A stretch of 64,000 bases of DNA from CAYFXE01 sp964347035 (GCA_964347035.1 CAYFXE010000005.1:27290-91289), one strand, 5' to 3'; positions 16,953 to 25,354 are shown, counted from the stretch's first letter. Notes: generated by a model from the sequence alone, not told the origin. Translations and numbers: made by a program.

Positions 16953-17162
16953 ATGCCTGATGCTGCCAAAGTCATAGATGGAAAAAAATTCATGTGGGAT
17001 GGCGAAGTCTATGAATCTGAAAAAGATGCCCAAGAGGTAAAGAAGAAGTACGAAAAGGATGATTTTGAAGTCGAGTTGATACAAGAAGAAAATCAGTTCT
17101 TTCTGTATACAAGAAGAGTTGTCACAGAAATTGTAGTGGAAGGTGAGCCACCGCCAGGCTAA
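16953..17162 (+). CDS. Small conserved-looking protein of the Hdr operon
   Basis: 69 aa, highly charged: MPDAAKVIDGKKFMWDG then a basic/acidic middle rich in Glu and Lys, ending VVTEIVVEGEPPPG. I do not recognise a named family. It has no Cys, no signal and no membrane segment. An SD-like GGGAGTTT lies before the ATG. It follows mvhD by 17 bases and is the last gene before the hairpin at 17205, so it is co-transcribed; a small assembly or adaptor role is only a guess. Confidence 0.7.
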   Translation: MPDAAKVIDGKKFMWDGEVYESEKDAQEVKKKYEKDDFEVELIQEENQFFLYTRRVVTEIVVEGEPPPG

Positions 17163-17180
17163 TCAATCTGAATTACTCAT

Positions 17181-17297
17181 AAAAACTGCCGATATCTCCA
17201 GTAATTACAGCAATATCAGGATGTCTTCCTGATATTGCTGTAAATATCAATTTTATTTTTACAAAAGAATGTTTATTAGTATTAATCGGCAGTTTTT
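17181..17297. repeat. Nested inverted repeat (13-bp outer arms)
   Basis: AAAAACTGCCGAT (17181-17193) and its exact complement (17285-17297) bracket the strong hairpin at 17205-17243. The whole 117-base unit resembles a small mobile palindromic element or a structured 3' region of the Hdr operon transcript. Confidence 0.5.
17205..17243 (+). terminator. Strong hairpin after the Hdr operon
   Basis: A perfect 17-bp stem (17205-17221 with 17227-17243) and a 5-base loop, followed by a T-rich stretch (TTTTATTTTT, about 17251-17260). It lies 43 bases after the last gene of the operon. The T tract does not follow directly, so it may act as a terminator or as an RNA-stabilising hairpin. Confidence 0.6.
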
Positions 17298-17421
17298 ACC
17301 TTTCAGGCGAGTCGATATTCACCGCATCTGCTCCGTTGCGGCGCATTCGCGGTGGTTCTACCACAGCTTCATACGGCCGACGCCTCGCATCTACGGCAAC
17401 CTCAACTCGTGAGCATTCCAT
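17296..17421 (-). CDS. GC-rich 41-codon ORF in a compositional outlier block
   Basis: ATG at 17421, with AGGTGAAAG just upstream, opens a 41-codon frame rich in Arg, Glu, Val and Pro (MECSRVEVAVDARRRP, later RMRRNGADAVNIDSPER). The block (about 17305-17430) is clearly more GC-rich than its AT-rich surroundings and lies between the terminators of two convergent operons. Its edges carry a related inverted pair (TTCAGGCGA / TCACCTGAA). It may be part of a dispersed element and not an expressed gene. Confidence 0.35.
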   Translation of the reverse strand: MECSRVEVAVDARRRPYEAVVEPPRMRRNGADAVNIDSPER

Positions 17422-17492
17422 CTTTCACCTGAATGATTCATAAAAAATTTCTGCCATTTGACTCGTGGATAATCCAGGTCTAAGGATTTACT

Positions 17493-17533
17493 AAAAAAAA
17501 GCCTGCCCTAAGAATCCTCCCAGGACAGGCTTT
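17493..17533 (-). terminator. Intrinsic terminator of the minus-strand regulator operon
   Basis: On the minus strand, GGACAGGCTTT's complement pairs with the GGGCAGGCTTT side (17523-17533 with 17498-17508, 10 of 11 positions), followed by eight T (17500-17493). It sits 20 bases after the stop of the Cys-rich response regulator. Confidence 0.85.
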
Positions 17534-17553
17534 GTGTGGCAGAATCAATCGGT

Positions 17554-18336
17554 TTAGTGGTCCATTCGGACTGGTTTTTGCTTCATCGCTAGCTTGCTGC
17601 GCAACTTTTTCATGTTCTCTGCCTGGAGAGCGATTTGGCGATCTACCTCATCCTGGATTGTCTGGTGGAGTTCGCAGCTCTCGCAGCGATAAACTTGTGA
17701 GCAGGCTCTGGCAGAAATCTTTCCACTCATGGTGTACCTGCACTCATTTCTTCCTGACTGAGAGGCCAGTTTGTCTAGGAAAGGCTTTATCCTTGGATCG
17801 TTACTGAATTTCTCTTTTTTCATCATCGCCACATGAAAATTACAAACGTCTTGACATTGATAGCCGAGTGTACATCTGCGCTTCTTGATAATGTCCGCTT
17901 GCATCCAAATACAAGGAGCAACAATCGTGTCTTCGACGACCGGTTCTTCGAAGGGTGGCGTGGGGACGATTTCAACTTCGAGAGACTGCCTTATTAAAGT
18001 TTCCAGATAGTTCATCTCGAAAGGTTTTTGTAGGTATTCGATAGCGCCCTTATTCATAGCCTCTTTTTCTGATTCAACCGAGGGATAGGCCGTGATGATG
18101 ATAACCTTCGCCTCTGGATTCTTTGATTTGATTTCCTCAAGCACCGAGAGCCCATCGCGGCCAGGTAATCTAAGATCGATTATCATGACGTCATAATCTT
18201 TAAAATCGAGTTTTTCCAATGATTTATCGCCATCATTGGCAGTATCGACTTTGTGACCCACATCAGAGAAATAATCGACCAATGCCTCACGCATAATCTC
18301 TTCGTCTTCGACGACTAACATATTTTCTTTTTTCAT
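17554..18336 (-). CDS. Response regulator with a Cys-rich C-terminal domain
   Basis: 260 aa from the ATG at 18336, chosen because GGAGG lies 5 bases upstream. Residues 1-120 are a receiver (VVEDEE, phospho-Asp in MIIDLRLPGRDG, Lys in LQKPF). There is no DNA-binding domain; instead residues 140-240 contain about nine Cys (APCIWM, RRCTLGYQCQDVC, NECRY, ARACSQVYRCESC) that could hold an Fe-S cluster or zinc, followed by a basic helical tail. Its own sigma-54 promoter lies upstream, next to an NtrC-type activator gene. I do not recognise the C-terminal domain. A redox-reporting output is possible. Confidence 0.8.
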   Translation of the reverse strand: MKKENMLVVEDEEIMREALVDYFSDVGHKVDTANDGDKSLEKLDFKDYDVMIIDLRLPGRDGLSVLEEIKSKNPEAKVIIITAYPSVESEKEAMNKGAIEYLQKPFEMNYLETLIRQSLEVEIVPTPPFEEPVVEDTIVAPCIWMQADIIKKRRCTLGYQCQDVCNFHVAMMKKEKFSNDPRIKPFLDKLASQSGRNECRYTMSGKISARACSQVYRCESCELHQTIQDEVDRQIALQAENMKKLRSKLAMKQKPVRMDH

Positions 18337-18390
18337 GCTAACCTCCAAGATTTATTTTTTTTCATTTTTAATCTTGAGACATAAAAATGA

Positions 18391-18405
18391 GCAAATATTG
18401 TGCCA
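18391..18405 (-). promoter_or_regulatory. Sigma-54 promoter (consensus match)
   Basis: On the minus strand TGGCAC-AATAT-TTGC matches the -24/-12 consensus exactly. Transcription would begin near 18380, about 45 bases before the receiver ATG at 18336. The adjacent upstream gene encodes an NtrC-type activator, its likely partner. Confidence 0.85.
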
Positions 18406-18532
18406 AGAAAGATTTTATCAAAAAAATTGTCATTAGAATCGGCATAACTATATAATAATAAACGATTTGTAACGGCTGGCAGGATTTTTCTGCGAAAGGG
18501 AGGAAAGGGATGGAGTGTATATTATTTGGACA

Positions 18533-19885
18533 CTAACTGTCTAATTTATTGACAATAAAATCATATTTTTTTAGCTTGTTATACAATGTCATCCGCCGAA
18601 TGCCCAGTATTGCTGCAGCCTTTGAAATGTTGCCTTTTGTTTCCTCGAGCACATTTAGAATATGGTGTTTTGTCACCGCCTCGATAGTTTTTTCTTTTTG
18701 GATGGTGGGATGAATAATATCTTGTGGAAGTTCGGCCATCGTGACGGCATTATCCTTAGAAAGAATGACACCATGTTCAATCATGTTTTCTAATTCCCTC
18801 ACATTACCAGGCCATGAGTAATTCAGCATGAATTCGATGACCCCAGGCGAAAATTTGGTGACCTCTTTTCCATTTTCTTCCGCATACTTTTTTAAGAAAT
18901 GCTCAGCCAACGGGAGGATATCCTCCTTCCTGTCTTTAAGCGGGGGAAGGTTTATCGTCACCACTTTTAATCGGTAATACAGATCCTCTCTGAATTGTCC
19001 CTCCAAAACCATCGTTCTCAGATCCTTGTTGGTTGCAGTTATGACGCGGACATCAACGGAAATCTCTTCGTTACTTCCGATTCTGGTTATCTTTTTTTCT
19101 TCGAGCGCTCTTAGAAGATGGACTTGTGTATTGGCGTTTATTTCGCCGATTTCATCAAGAAATAAAGTGCCTTTATCTCCGGCCTCGAACTTCCCCTTTT
19201 TTCTTCCGACAGCACCCGTGAAAGAACCTTTTTCGTGACCGAAAAGTTCGCTTTCTAGAAGGCTCTCTGGAAGGGCTGCACAACTCGTAGCTATGAAAGG
19301 TTTGTTTTGGCGTTTGCTTTGATGGTGGATTGCCCGGGCGACAACTTCTTTGCCCGTACCTGTTTCCCCGGTTATCAATACTGTGGCATTGGTTGGAGCG
19401 ACTGTTTTAATGAGTTCGAATATCTTTAACATCTTAGAGCTTTTAGCGATGATACCCTCGAACTGGAACATTTCCTTTATCTTTTGCCGCAGCGAAATAT
19501 TTTCCTCGATGAGATCCTGATGCTCCACCAATTTTTCTATCAGAAGTTCGACTTTTTCCGGACAGAATGGTTTTTCGACATAATCAAAAGCGCCTTCTCT
19601 TATAGCCGTTATCGCTGTTTGAATGGTCGCATGGGCCGTAATAATAACTGTTGATAGCGTGGGAATTATTTTTTTTGCTTCTTTCATCAGTTCGATACCA
19701 TTAATGCCCGGCATGACTAAATCAGCAAGCATTATATTGAACTTTTTCTTCTTGATAATCTGGAGGGCCTCCTCGCCCGACTCAGCTACGTCCACATCAT
19801 GGCCAACCCCATCCAGCCAGTCGCGGAGTGATTCTCGTACGATATCCTCATCGTCAACGACGAGAATTTTAGTCTTTTTTCTCAA
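18533..19885 (-). CDS. Sigma-54-dependent response regulator (NtrC family)
   Basis: 450 aa. Receiver at 1-120 (LVVDDED, phospho-Asp in MLADLVMPGING, Lys in VEKPF). The AAA+ domain at about 140-380 has Walker A GETGTGKE, the sigma-54 contact loop GHEKGSFTGAVGRKKG, Walker B TLFLDEIGE, and arginine-finger region FREDLYYRLKV. A Fis-type HTH ends the protein (GNISKAAAILGIRRMTLYNKLKK). Its start overlaps the sensor kinase gene by 17 bases, making a clear two-component pair. A consensus sigma-54 promoter lies just downstream at 18391-18405, and two further candidates are at 2290 and 38179. Confidence 0.95.
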   Translation of the reverse strand: MRKKTKILVVDDEDIVRESLRDWLDGVGHDVDVAESGEEALQIIKKKKFNIMLADLVMPGINGIELMKEAKKIIPTLSTVIITAHATIQTAITAIREGAFDYVEKPFCPEKVELLIEKLVEHQDLIEENISLRQKIKEMFQFEGIIAKSSKMLKIFELIKTVAPTNATVLITGETGTGKEVVARAIHHQSKRQNKPFIATSCAALPESLLESELFGHEKGSFTGAVGRKKGKFEAGDKGTLFLDEIGEINANTQVHLLRALEEKKITRIGSNEEISVDVRVITATNKDLRTMVLEGQFREDLYYRLKVVTINLPPLKDRKEDILPLAEHFLKKYAEENGKEVTKFSPGVIEFMLNYSWPGNVRELENMIEHGVILSKDNAVTMAELPQDIIHPTIQKEKTIEAVTKHHILNVLEETKGNISKAAAILGIRRMTLYNKLKKYDFIVNKLDS

Positions 19886-21374
19886 TCATGGCCTCCAGAT
19901 ATATCGTAAATGTTGTTCCTGCGTCAGGTTCACTCTCCACATCTATCTTGCCTTTATGTTTCCCTATGATACCATGAACCACAGAAAGTCCAAGTCCGAC
20001 CCCCTTGCCTTTTTCCTTAGTCGTGAAGAAAGGGTTGAAAAGTTTGTTCAGGTTTTCTTTGGGAATACCGATCCCGGAGTCTCGAATATCAATTTTAACC
20101 GTATCTTTCGGGGTATCGTCGATTTTGATCCCTTTAGCAGCTGAAGTGGTGATTGTTAAGTTGCCACCGTCAGGCATGGCCTGAATCGCGTTCAGGATGA
20201 TATTGATCAATACCTGCTGGATTTTATCAAAGTCCGCCATAACAAGAGGAAGATCTGGATCTAAATGTTTCTCAAGGCTTATGTTTTCAAGATTGATCTG
20301 ATTTTCTACCAAAAGCAGCGCTGCATCGATGATCTTATTGATTTCGAGGGGTCTCATGCTTGGTTCGGATTGACGCGCGAAGTCGAGAAGATTACGGATA
20401 ATCCGGGTCGTTCTATCCAGCTCTTTTTCCATCTTTAACAGTTGCCCTTCTGTAGACTCAGACTGGATCTTTCCTTCTTTATATTTTTTCAGGAACAGTT
20501 TCACATAGACCATGATGCCAGCCAAGGGATTATTCACCTCATGAACAACGCTCGCCGCTAACTGACCCAAAGAGGCCAGCTTTTCTGATTGTATCAGTTC
20601 TTCCTCAGTTTGCTTGCGCTTGGTGATGTCTTTTCCTGAACTGAGAGTGCCGATGGTTCTTCCCTTTTCATCTGTCAGGGTCGTGTTGTGCCAGGCGATA
20701 ATCCTCTCTTCACCAGATTTGGTCAAAATTATGTTTTCATAGTCTTCAACTTCTTCTTCTTTTCCATCCAACACTTTTTGGAAAGTTTCTTTTCTTTCTT
20801 TCTTAAATCTTTCCGGAACGCATAAATCAAACCAGTTTTTTCCGATGATTTCGTCTTCCTTGTAATCCAAAACATCACATCCCTTTTTGTTGATTAAGGA
20901 GACGTCTCCCTTTTCATTTATAGCCACGATTATGACACCTGCTATATTGAGGTACTGCTGTGCTTTGTTTCTCTCCTCGCGTAGCTTCCCCCATAATCCT
21001 TTATGTTTGGTTAAATCCCTGAAGTTTTCCACCGCACCGATTATCTCACCACTCATGGACTGCAATGGTGATGTGGTTATGTTTACAGGAACCTTATCCC
21101 CTGCTTTATTAACGATCATAATCTCATAATTGAAAACCGGTTTTCCAGTTTTCATGGTCTCTTTCAATGGACACGATTCTTCACAGAGCTCACTCTTCAG
21201 AATTTGACAACATTCCTTATTCAGGACTTCCTCTCTCTTGAAACCTGTGATCTCCTCAGCAGAAAGATTGAATGATGTGATCCTTGCATTTTTGTCTATA
21301 GTTAAGACTCCCCCTTCCATGCTTTCTATGATACTAGATAAGAACTCTTTTGTGAGTCCATCCTCTTTTGCCAA
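19869..21374 (-). CDS. Cytoplasmic PAS-PAS histidine kinase
   Basis: 501 aa, no membrane segment. It has two PAS domains; the first (about 10-120) contains a Cys cluster (NKECCQIL, SELCEESCPL) often seen in such kinases and possibly redox-active, and the second spans about 130-255. HisKA has LAASVVHEVNNPLAG; the ATPase has NIILNAIQAMPDGG, DSGIGIP and GVGLGLSVVHGI. The start is TTG at 21374, preceded by AAGGAG; the nearby ATG is out of frame. It overlaps the NtrC-type regulator and follows the hydrogenase-associated ATPase, PHP and DRTGG genes on the same strand. Confidence 0.9.
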   Translation of the reverse strand: MAKEDGLTKEFLSSIIESMEGGVLTIDKNARITSFNLSAEEITGFKREEVLNKECCQILKSELCEESCPLKETMKTGKPVFNYEIMIVNKAGDKVPVNITTSPLQSMSGEIIGAVENFRDLTKHKGLWGKLREERNKAQQYLNIAGVIIVAINEKGDVSLINKKGCDVLDYKEDEIIGKNWFDLCVPERFKKERKETFQKVLDGKEEEVEDYENIILTKSGEERIIAWHNTTLTDEKGRTIGTLSSGKDITKRKQTEEELIQSEKLASLGQLAASVVHEVNNPLAGIMVYVKLFLKKYKEGKIQSESTEGQLLKMEKELDRTTRIIRNLLDFARQSEPSMRPLEINKIIDAALLLVENQINLENISLEKHLDPDLPLVMADFDKIQQVLINIILNAIQAMPDGGNLTITTSAAKGIKIDDTPKDTVKIDIRDSGIGIPKENLNKLFNPFFTTKEKGKGVGLGLSVVHGIIGKHKGKIDVESEPDAGTTFTIYLEAMIEKKD

Positions 21375-21415
21375 TGAAATATCTCCTTCATGTACTATTA
21401 TTATATGAAAACGAA

Positions 21416-21946
21416 TTATTTTTGTATCTTTTTTAGATACTCTCTAATCAATCTTACCCCAGCAGAAGAATTTATGGGCGTCTCGTTGAGTTGGAGTTTT
21501 ATTTTTCTCGTGTCTAAACGATATTCTTGACTATTCTTTTTATGCACATAGACTAGGTCTATTTCAGGGTTTCCTATGATAAGGGTGATGATTGTCTGAC
21601 CAATATCGCCCAAAGGTTTTCGGTCGATATGGCTGTGCTGAAAATCGGCTTTGATTTTGGTCCCTTCTCCCCTTTTAGATTCTATGGAAAGGTGACCATT
21701 CGCTACTTTGGCAGCTTCAGATAAGAGAGGCAATCCAAAACCATATCGGCGAACCGTCTTAGAGGTATAGAAGGGATCAAGAGCTTTTTTCATGATTTTC
21801 TTGTCCATTCCTACACCGTTGTCTATTATTTCAAGAGACAATAAATCCTTCTTTTTGTCTTCAAATATTCTTATTTCAATCTTGTCCGCGTTGGCTGCTA
21901 CCGAATTTTCGGCAATATCTAGAATGTGTAAAGAAAGATCTTCCAT
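21416..21946 (-). CDS. Small HATPase-domain ATP-binding protein
   Basis: 176 aa, a histidine-kinase-type ATPase fold without a phospho-acceptor domain: LHILDIAENSVAANA (N box), IIDNGVGMD (G1), FYTSKTVRRYGFGLPLL (F/G2 boxes). The C-terminal 70 residues are family-specific. Such ATPases are regularly found with PHP and DRTGG genes beside electron-bifurcating hydrogenase operons; their biochemical role is unproved. It is 7 bases from the PHP gene. Confidence 0.85.
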   Translation of the reverse strand: MEDLSLHILDIAENSVAANADKIEIRIFEDKKKDLLSLEIIDNGVGMDKKIMKKALDPFYTSKTVRRYGFGLPLLSEAAKVANGHLSIESKRGEGTKIKADFQHSHIDRKPLGDIGQTIITLIIGNPEIDLVYVHKKNSQEYRLDTRKIKLQLNETPINSSAGVRLIREYLKKIQK

Positions 21947-21953
21947 CGAGACC

Positions 21954-22685
21954 TCAGTGTATCAATTTTCTCCCGTCTTTATTTTTTAGAGCTTTTTTTA
22001 TTTCTGCTAGGGTGCCATCTTTGAGTAGGAAAGACGTATGGACTTTTCCGATGTCATCGGGGAAATGAGCATCAGAAGAGCTTATGATTGGATAATGATC
22101 TTTATATTTTTTTTTTGCTTCTGTGTAGGTCATATGGGGAGAAATTTCCAAAGCATCCAACTCCAAATTTTCGGGAATGAATCCCAATTGGCCGATGATG
22201 CTGAAGGATTCTCTGTCTATATGCGATGCGATGGTTACTCCATCGAAGGAGTGAATCAGTTGAAGGACTTCTTCAAGAGGAATTGTCGTGGCTCCAATCA
22301 ATAACTTATTGTTTAATCCCAGGACTTCTTCTTTTTCGTTGACGACGATTTGCCTGCCGAAGGCTTCTTCGTCGTTCTCTCCAGGCAGATTCCTGTAGAC
22401 ATAATCCTGGAGTTTCAGAGCGTTTTCAATATCGTCAAAAAGGGCCAGAACATGGACTTCTTCCTGAGAGGTTACTTCTATCCCAGGGATAACATTAATA
22501 TTCATTTTCTCGGCAGCATTCACCATGGCCAGAGAATTTTCTGTCGAATTATGATCACAGATGCCTAAAATATCTATTCCCTTTTTCTTTGCCGTGAAGA
22601 GTATTTCCTTGGGAGACATGTCCAATTCTGTACAGGGAGAAAGGCAGGTGTGAATATGCAAGTCCGCCTTAAAAAGTCTGAACAT
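21954..22685 (-). CDS. PHP-domain metal-dependent phosphoesterase
   Basis: 243 aa of the PHP family. Metal ligands appear in order: ADLHIHTCLSPC near the N-terminus, ICDHNSTENS, PGIEVTSQEEVHVLALF, TIASHIDRES and SSSDAHFPDDIG. Related proteins hydrolyse phosphate esters such as histidinol phosphate or pAp. Here the gene belongs to the hydrogenase-associated set (DRTGG 3 bases away on one side, HATPase 7 on the other), so the substrate is unknown. Confidence 0.88.
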   Translation of the reverse strand: MFRLFKADLHIHTCLSPCTELDMSPKEILFTAKKKGIDILGICDHNSTENSLAMVNAAEKMNINVIPGIEVTSQEEVHVLALFDDIENALKLQDYVYRNLPGENDEEAFGRQIVVNEKEEVLGLNNKLLIGATTIPLEEVLQLIHSFDGVTIASHIDRESFSIIGQLGFIPENLELDALEISPHMTYTEAKKKYKDHYPIISSSDAHFPDDIGKVHTSFLLKDGTLAEIKKALKNKDGRKLIH

Positions 22686-22688
22686 GCA

Positions 22689-23030
22689 TTAAGCCTTCGA
22701 ACCTATTAATTCATACAATTTTCCCGAAACTTCAAAGGCCATTTCCTTGCTGACAAGAAGGGGTACGTTTTCCTCTTTTGCTTTTTGAAGTGAGGCTTCA
22801 TCAGGCTCACGATTATTGACGATGATTATCCCGACCAGGTCTCTCAATTTAGCGACTGCGATAATATTCTGGTGGGTTTGCAGTGTAATCCAGAGGTTGC
22901 CTTCTTTACTGTTGGCAATCACATCACTGAGCAGGTCGCTCGTATATCCACCTGTTACCTCCACACCCAATTTATCTTGGCCTGCTAAAACTTCTAAATG
23001 TAGTTTTTCAATAATTTCTTTAACTTTCAT
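22689..23030 (-). CDS. DRTGG-domain protein (copy 1)
   Basis: 113 aa. MKVKEIIEKLHLEVLAG then EVTGGYTSDLLSDVIANS matches the DRTGG domain, a small fold tied to nucleotide or ligand sensing in phosphotransacetylase-linked proteins and in CBS kinases. It lies 3 bases from the Fe-S domain gene end and 3 bases from the PHP gene. A second copy is at 24992-25354; the two are about one-third alike by eye and flank the hydrogenase-like gene. Confidence 0.85.
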   Translation of the reverse strand: MKVKEIIEKLHLEVLAGQDKLGVEVTGGYTSDLLSDVIANSKEGNLWITLQTHQNIIAVAKLRDLVGIIIVNNREPDEASLQKAKEENVPLLVSKEMAFEVSGKLYELIGSKA

Positions 23031-23033
23031 TCT

Positions 23034-24546
23034 TTAATCCCTCTTTTTTTTTGTTTTCCTGGCGTTCGATCTGATTGAACTCAGAGAAGCAGATTTATCG
23101 AGCAATTCTGACAGCTCTTGAGAGAGCTCTGAATATTTTTGGGGGAGATTGAAGATACAGTCTGTGAGCCCTGCCTCTCCTTTTACAACATCTTCGGCAA
23201 AGGTCAAGCACGTAGGAGCTCCACAAACCCCACAGTCAATTTTGGGCAGTGATTCATAAATATCCTCTTTTTCTTTTCTTTTCTTGATGGCTTTGGCTAA
23301 GTCTTTATCGAGAGGCTTGAGAGGACGAGGCTCTAATTTTCCTTCAATGAAGAAATATTTCTGCCTATACAGTTTTCTGACTTCCCTGATGTCCGGACAG
23401 GCTTTTATTTGTTCGAACTCTAAAGTTTCGATCAATTTAAGGATTTTATTATAAGAAATATAAAGGTTTTCTACAGTCAGGGAGCCTCCGACACATCCCT
23501 GGTGGCAGGAATAGGCTTCGATAAAGTCAATATTTCTTAGTTTTCCCCTTTCAAGATATNNNNNNNNNNCATTTTTGCAGGCGATGGCCGACGGCGGCCT
23601 GGTGGGTGACGGCGCGATGGGCAGCCTGCTCTACGAGCGGGGCGTCTACGTCAATCGCAACTTCGATGAAGTCAATATTTCTTAATTTCCCCCGTTCAAT
23701 GTCGTCGAAGACTTTTAAGATTTCACCCAATCCCGAGACAGCAAGGGAATTTTTCAGCCTCAGAGTTCGACATATGCCTCCGACCATGGCCCATCCGATC
23801 CCAAGAATGCAGATACTCTCCAAGGCTTTCCTGTAGCTTCGCTTTTCTATGCTTTCCATGGCAGAAAGAAGAGGCCCATAGATATCCGAGATAGAGATGG
23901 CTCCATCTATAAAAGATTTCCCTTTTTCTGCGGGCTGCTTTATAGAAATCATTTTCACAGGACATGGAGTGAGATAAAAAGTGCCGATGTCTTTTTCCTC
24001 AAGTTTGAGTTGTTTCGATTTTTTCTTTTTGATTTCCCGGGCAGCTAACTCTCTCGGTGTCTCGATAGGGATAACCTGGTCTATGAGGGCTGGGTATTTA
24101 ACCTGGATCAAACGAACAATAGTGGGACAGACATTGGAGATAAGCGGCTTAGGCCCGTTATATTCTCGGAGGTACTCCTGGATGGCGAAGCTGACTTCTC
24201 CGCAGGTAACCGCTAGATCAAATGAATCATCGAATCCTAGTTTATTAATGCCTGAAAGGATTTTCTCCGGTAAAATTTCTCTTCCAAATTGAGTATACAG
24301 AGCAGGAGAAGGTATGGCCACTGTATGGCGGAATTTGGTGAGTTCTCCGAAGGGATCTGTCAAAGGGACGATGGCATTGTGGGGACAAACTGTGATACAT
24401 TCTCCACAATCGATGCATTTTTCTTCGATGATTACGGCCTTTCCATTTCTGACTCTTATAGCTTGAGTGGGACAAATCCGTAAACATTTCATTCGGCCGT
24501 CACACTTTTCGGTATCAATCCGGATGGAATGGAAGTATTGATTCAT
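23034..24546 (-). CDS. [FeFe]-hydrogenase-like Fe-S protein, disrupted by a chimeric assembly join
   Basis: One gene seen in two pieces. The 5' piece (24546 to about 23676) has two ferredoxin motifs (CDGRMKCLRICP, CIDCGECITVCP) and the Fe-hydrogenase large-domain loops SNVCPT (L1) and LTPCPVKM (L2). The 3' piece (23559 to 23034) continues in frame with L3 YSCHQGCVGG and a C-terminal domain CGVCGAPTCLTFAEDVV...C for another [4Fe-4S]. Both pieces contain ERGKLRNIDFIE, so the join repeats this part and inserts foreign DNA. L1 lacks the proton-relay Cys of catalytic enzymes (TSCCP became SNVCP), which fits sensory or non-classical members. The ATG overlaps the upstream RsbW-like gene (ATGA). Confidence 0.82.
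23560..23569. other. Assembly gap (10 N)
   Basis: Run of ten undetermined bases of arbitrary length. The sequences on its two sides repeat the same about 40-base stretch of the hydrogenase-like gene with several differences, as expected when contigs of two strains are joined. Confidence 0.95.
23570..23685 (+). other. Foreign GC-rich segment: homocysteine S-methyltransferase N-terminus
   Basis: Plus-strand codons from 23584 read MADGGLVGDGAMGSLLYERG followed by VYVNRNFDEVN, the start of a methionine synthase/homocysteine S-methyltransferase (DGAMG motif). The segment is very GC-rich against its surroundings and ends in the 15-base word TTCGATGAAGTCAAT, which is shared with the hydrogenase-like gene, so the join is probably a chimera through chance identity and not biology. 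Confidence 0.75.
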
Positions 24547-24995
24547 TTTTTTCCTTTTTGATCCAAGCACATCGTTATTTTTAAAGATGTTCCTTTACCA
24601 GGAGTTGAAGAAATCTCGAATTTGTCAGAGTTTTTCTCTATGTTGGGAAGCCCCATCCCTGCTCCAAATCCCATTTCCCGCATTTCGTCTGTGGCTGTGG
24701 AATAACCTTCCTGCATTGCTTTCTCGACATCTTCGATTCCAGGGCCTTCATCCTCGAGTTCAAGATGGAGTTTTTTTGGCGTAATATTCAACATGAGAAT
24801 AGCTCTCTGGGCATACATGACGACATTCATCTCTGCCTCATAAGCGGCAATGGATGTGCGACGGATAATAGAGGGATCGATGCCGATCTCTTGCAGAAGC
24901 TCTTTGATATCAGTCGAAGCTCTTCCGGCATTGCTGAAATCTCCACCTGTGATTTCAAATTTTTGAGTTAGTACAACTTCATCGCTCATCATCAT
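24543..24995 (-). CDS. RsbW-like ATP-binding (anti-sigma regulatory type) protein
   Basis: 150 aa, GHKL ATPase of the RsbW type: IDPSIIRRTSIAAYEAEMNV (N box), LELEDEGPGI (G1), MGFGAGMGLPNIEKNSD (G2). Usually such proteins bind or phosphorylate an anti-anti-sigma factor, but in this context (hydrogenase-like gene and DRTGG genes) the family's role is unknown. The start overlaps the preceding DRTGG stop (ATGA), as does its own stop with the next ATG, so the three are tightly coupled. Confidence 0.87.
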   Translation of the reverse strand: MMMSDEVVLTQKFEITGGDFSNAGRASTDIKELLQEIGIDPSIIRRTSIAAYEAEMNVVMYAQRAILMLNITPKKLHLELEDEGPGIEDVEKAMQEGYSTATDEMREMGFGAGMGLPNIEKNSDKFEISSTPGKGTSLKITMCLDQKGKK

Positions 24996-25354
24996 TTTTT
25001 GTCGGGGAGACTGCTGACTCCGGAAAGTCCGTGACTGAAGAGAAGGCCGCAGGCTGTATACATCATGTACTTGGTCGTTAGAAGAGGAATTCCTTTTTCC
25101 CTGGCTAATGCGATTCCCTCGTTGTCTGGTTTTTTGCCTCGAACATACACAATGGCTTTAGCATCGATGATATTTGCTGTTCTGACAGACTGAGCATTGG
25201 ATAGACCAGTCAGAAGGAGAATTCCTGGTTTACCAAGGGCCAGGACATCACTCATGAGATCAGATCCTCCAGCGAACATGATTTCTAAGTCAAGACTACC
25301 TTCCCCGCAGATGACTTCGGCTTGAAGGAGTTTTTTGATTTCTTTTAAAGTCAT
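24992..25354 (-). CDS. DRTGG-domain protein (copy 2)
   Basis: 120 aa: MTLKEIKKLLQAEVICG, then FAGGSDLMSDVLALGKPGIL, as in the DRTGG family. It is the first gene of the minus-strand set running to 17554. Upstream is a 121-base gap before the hydrogenase maturation protease; it contains CTTATAATTTCA (25370-25381), one mismatch from the box found three times at the mvhG promoter. Confidence 0.83.
   Translation of the reverse strand: MTLKEIKKLLQAEVICGEGSLDLEIMFAGGSDLMSDVLALGKPGILLLTGLSNAQSVRTANIIDAKAIVYVRGKKPDNEGIALAREKGIPLLTTKYMMYTACGLLFSHGLSGVSSLPDKK

Noticed and set aside
18391..18405. Reading the sigma-54 site as the promoter of the NtrC gene itself
   Set aside because: It faces away from that gene and lies downstream of its stop; only the following receiver gene can be served.
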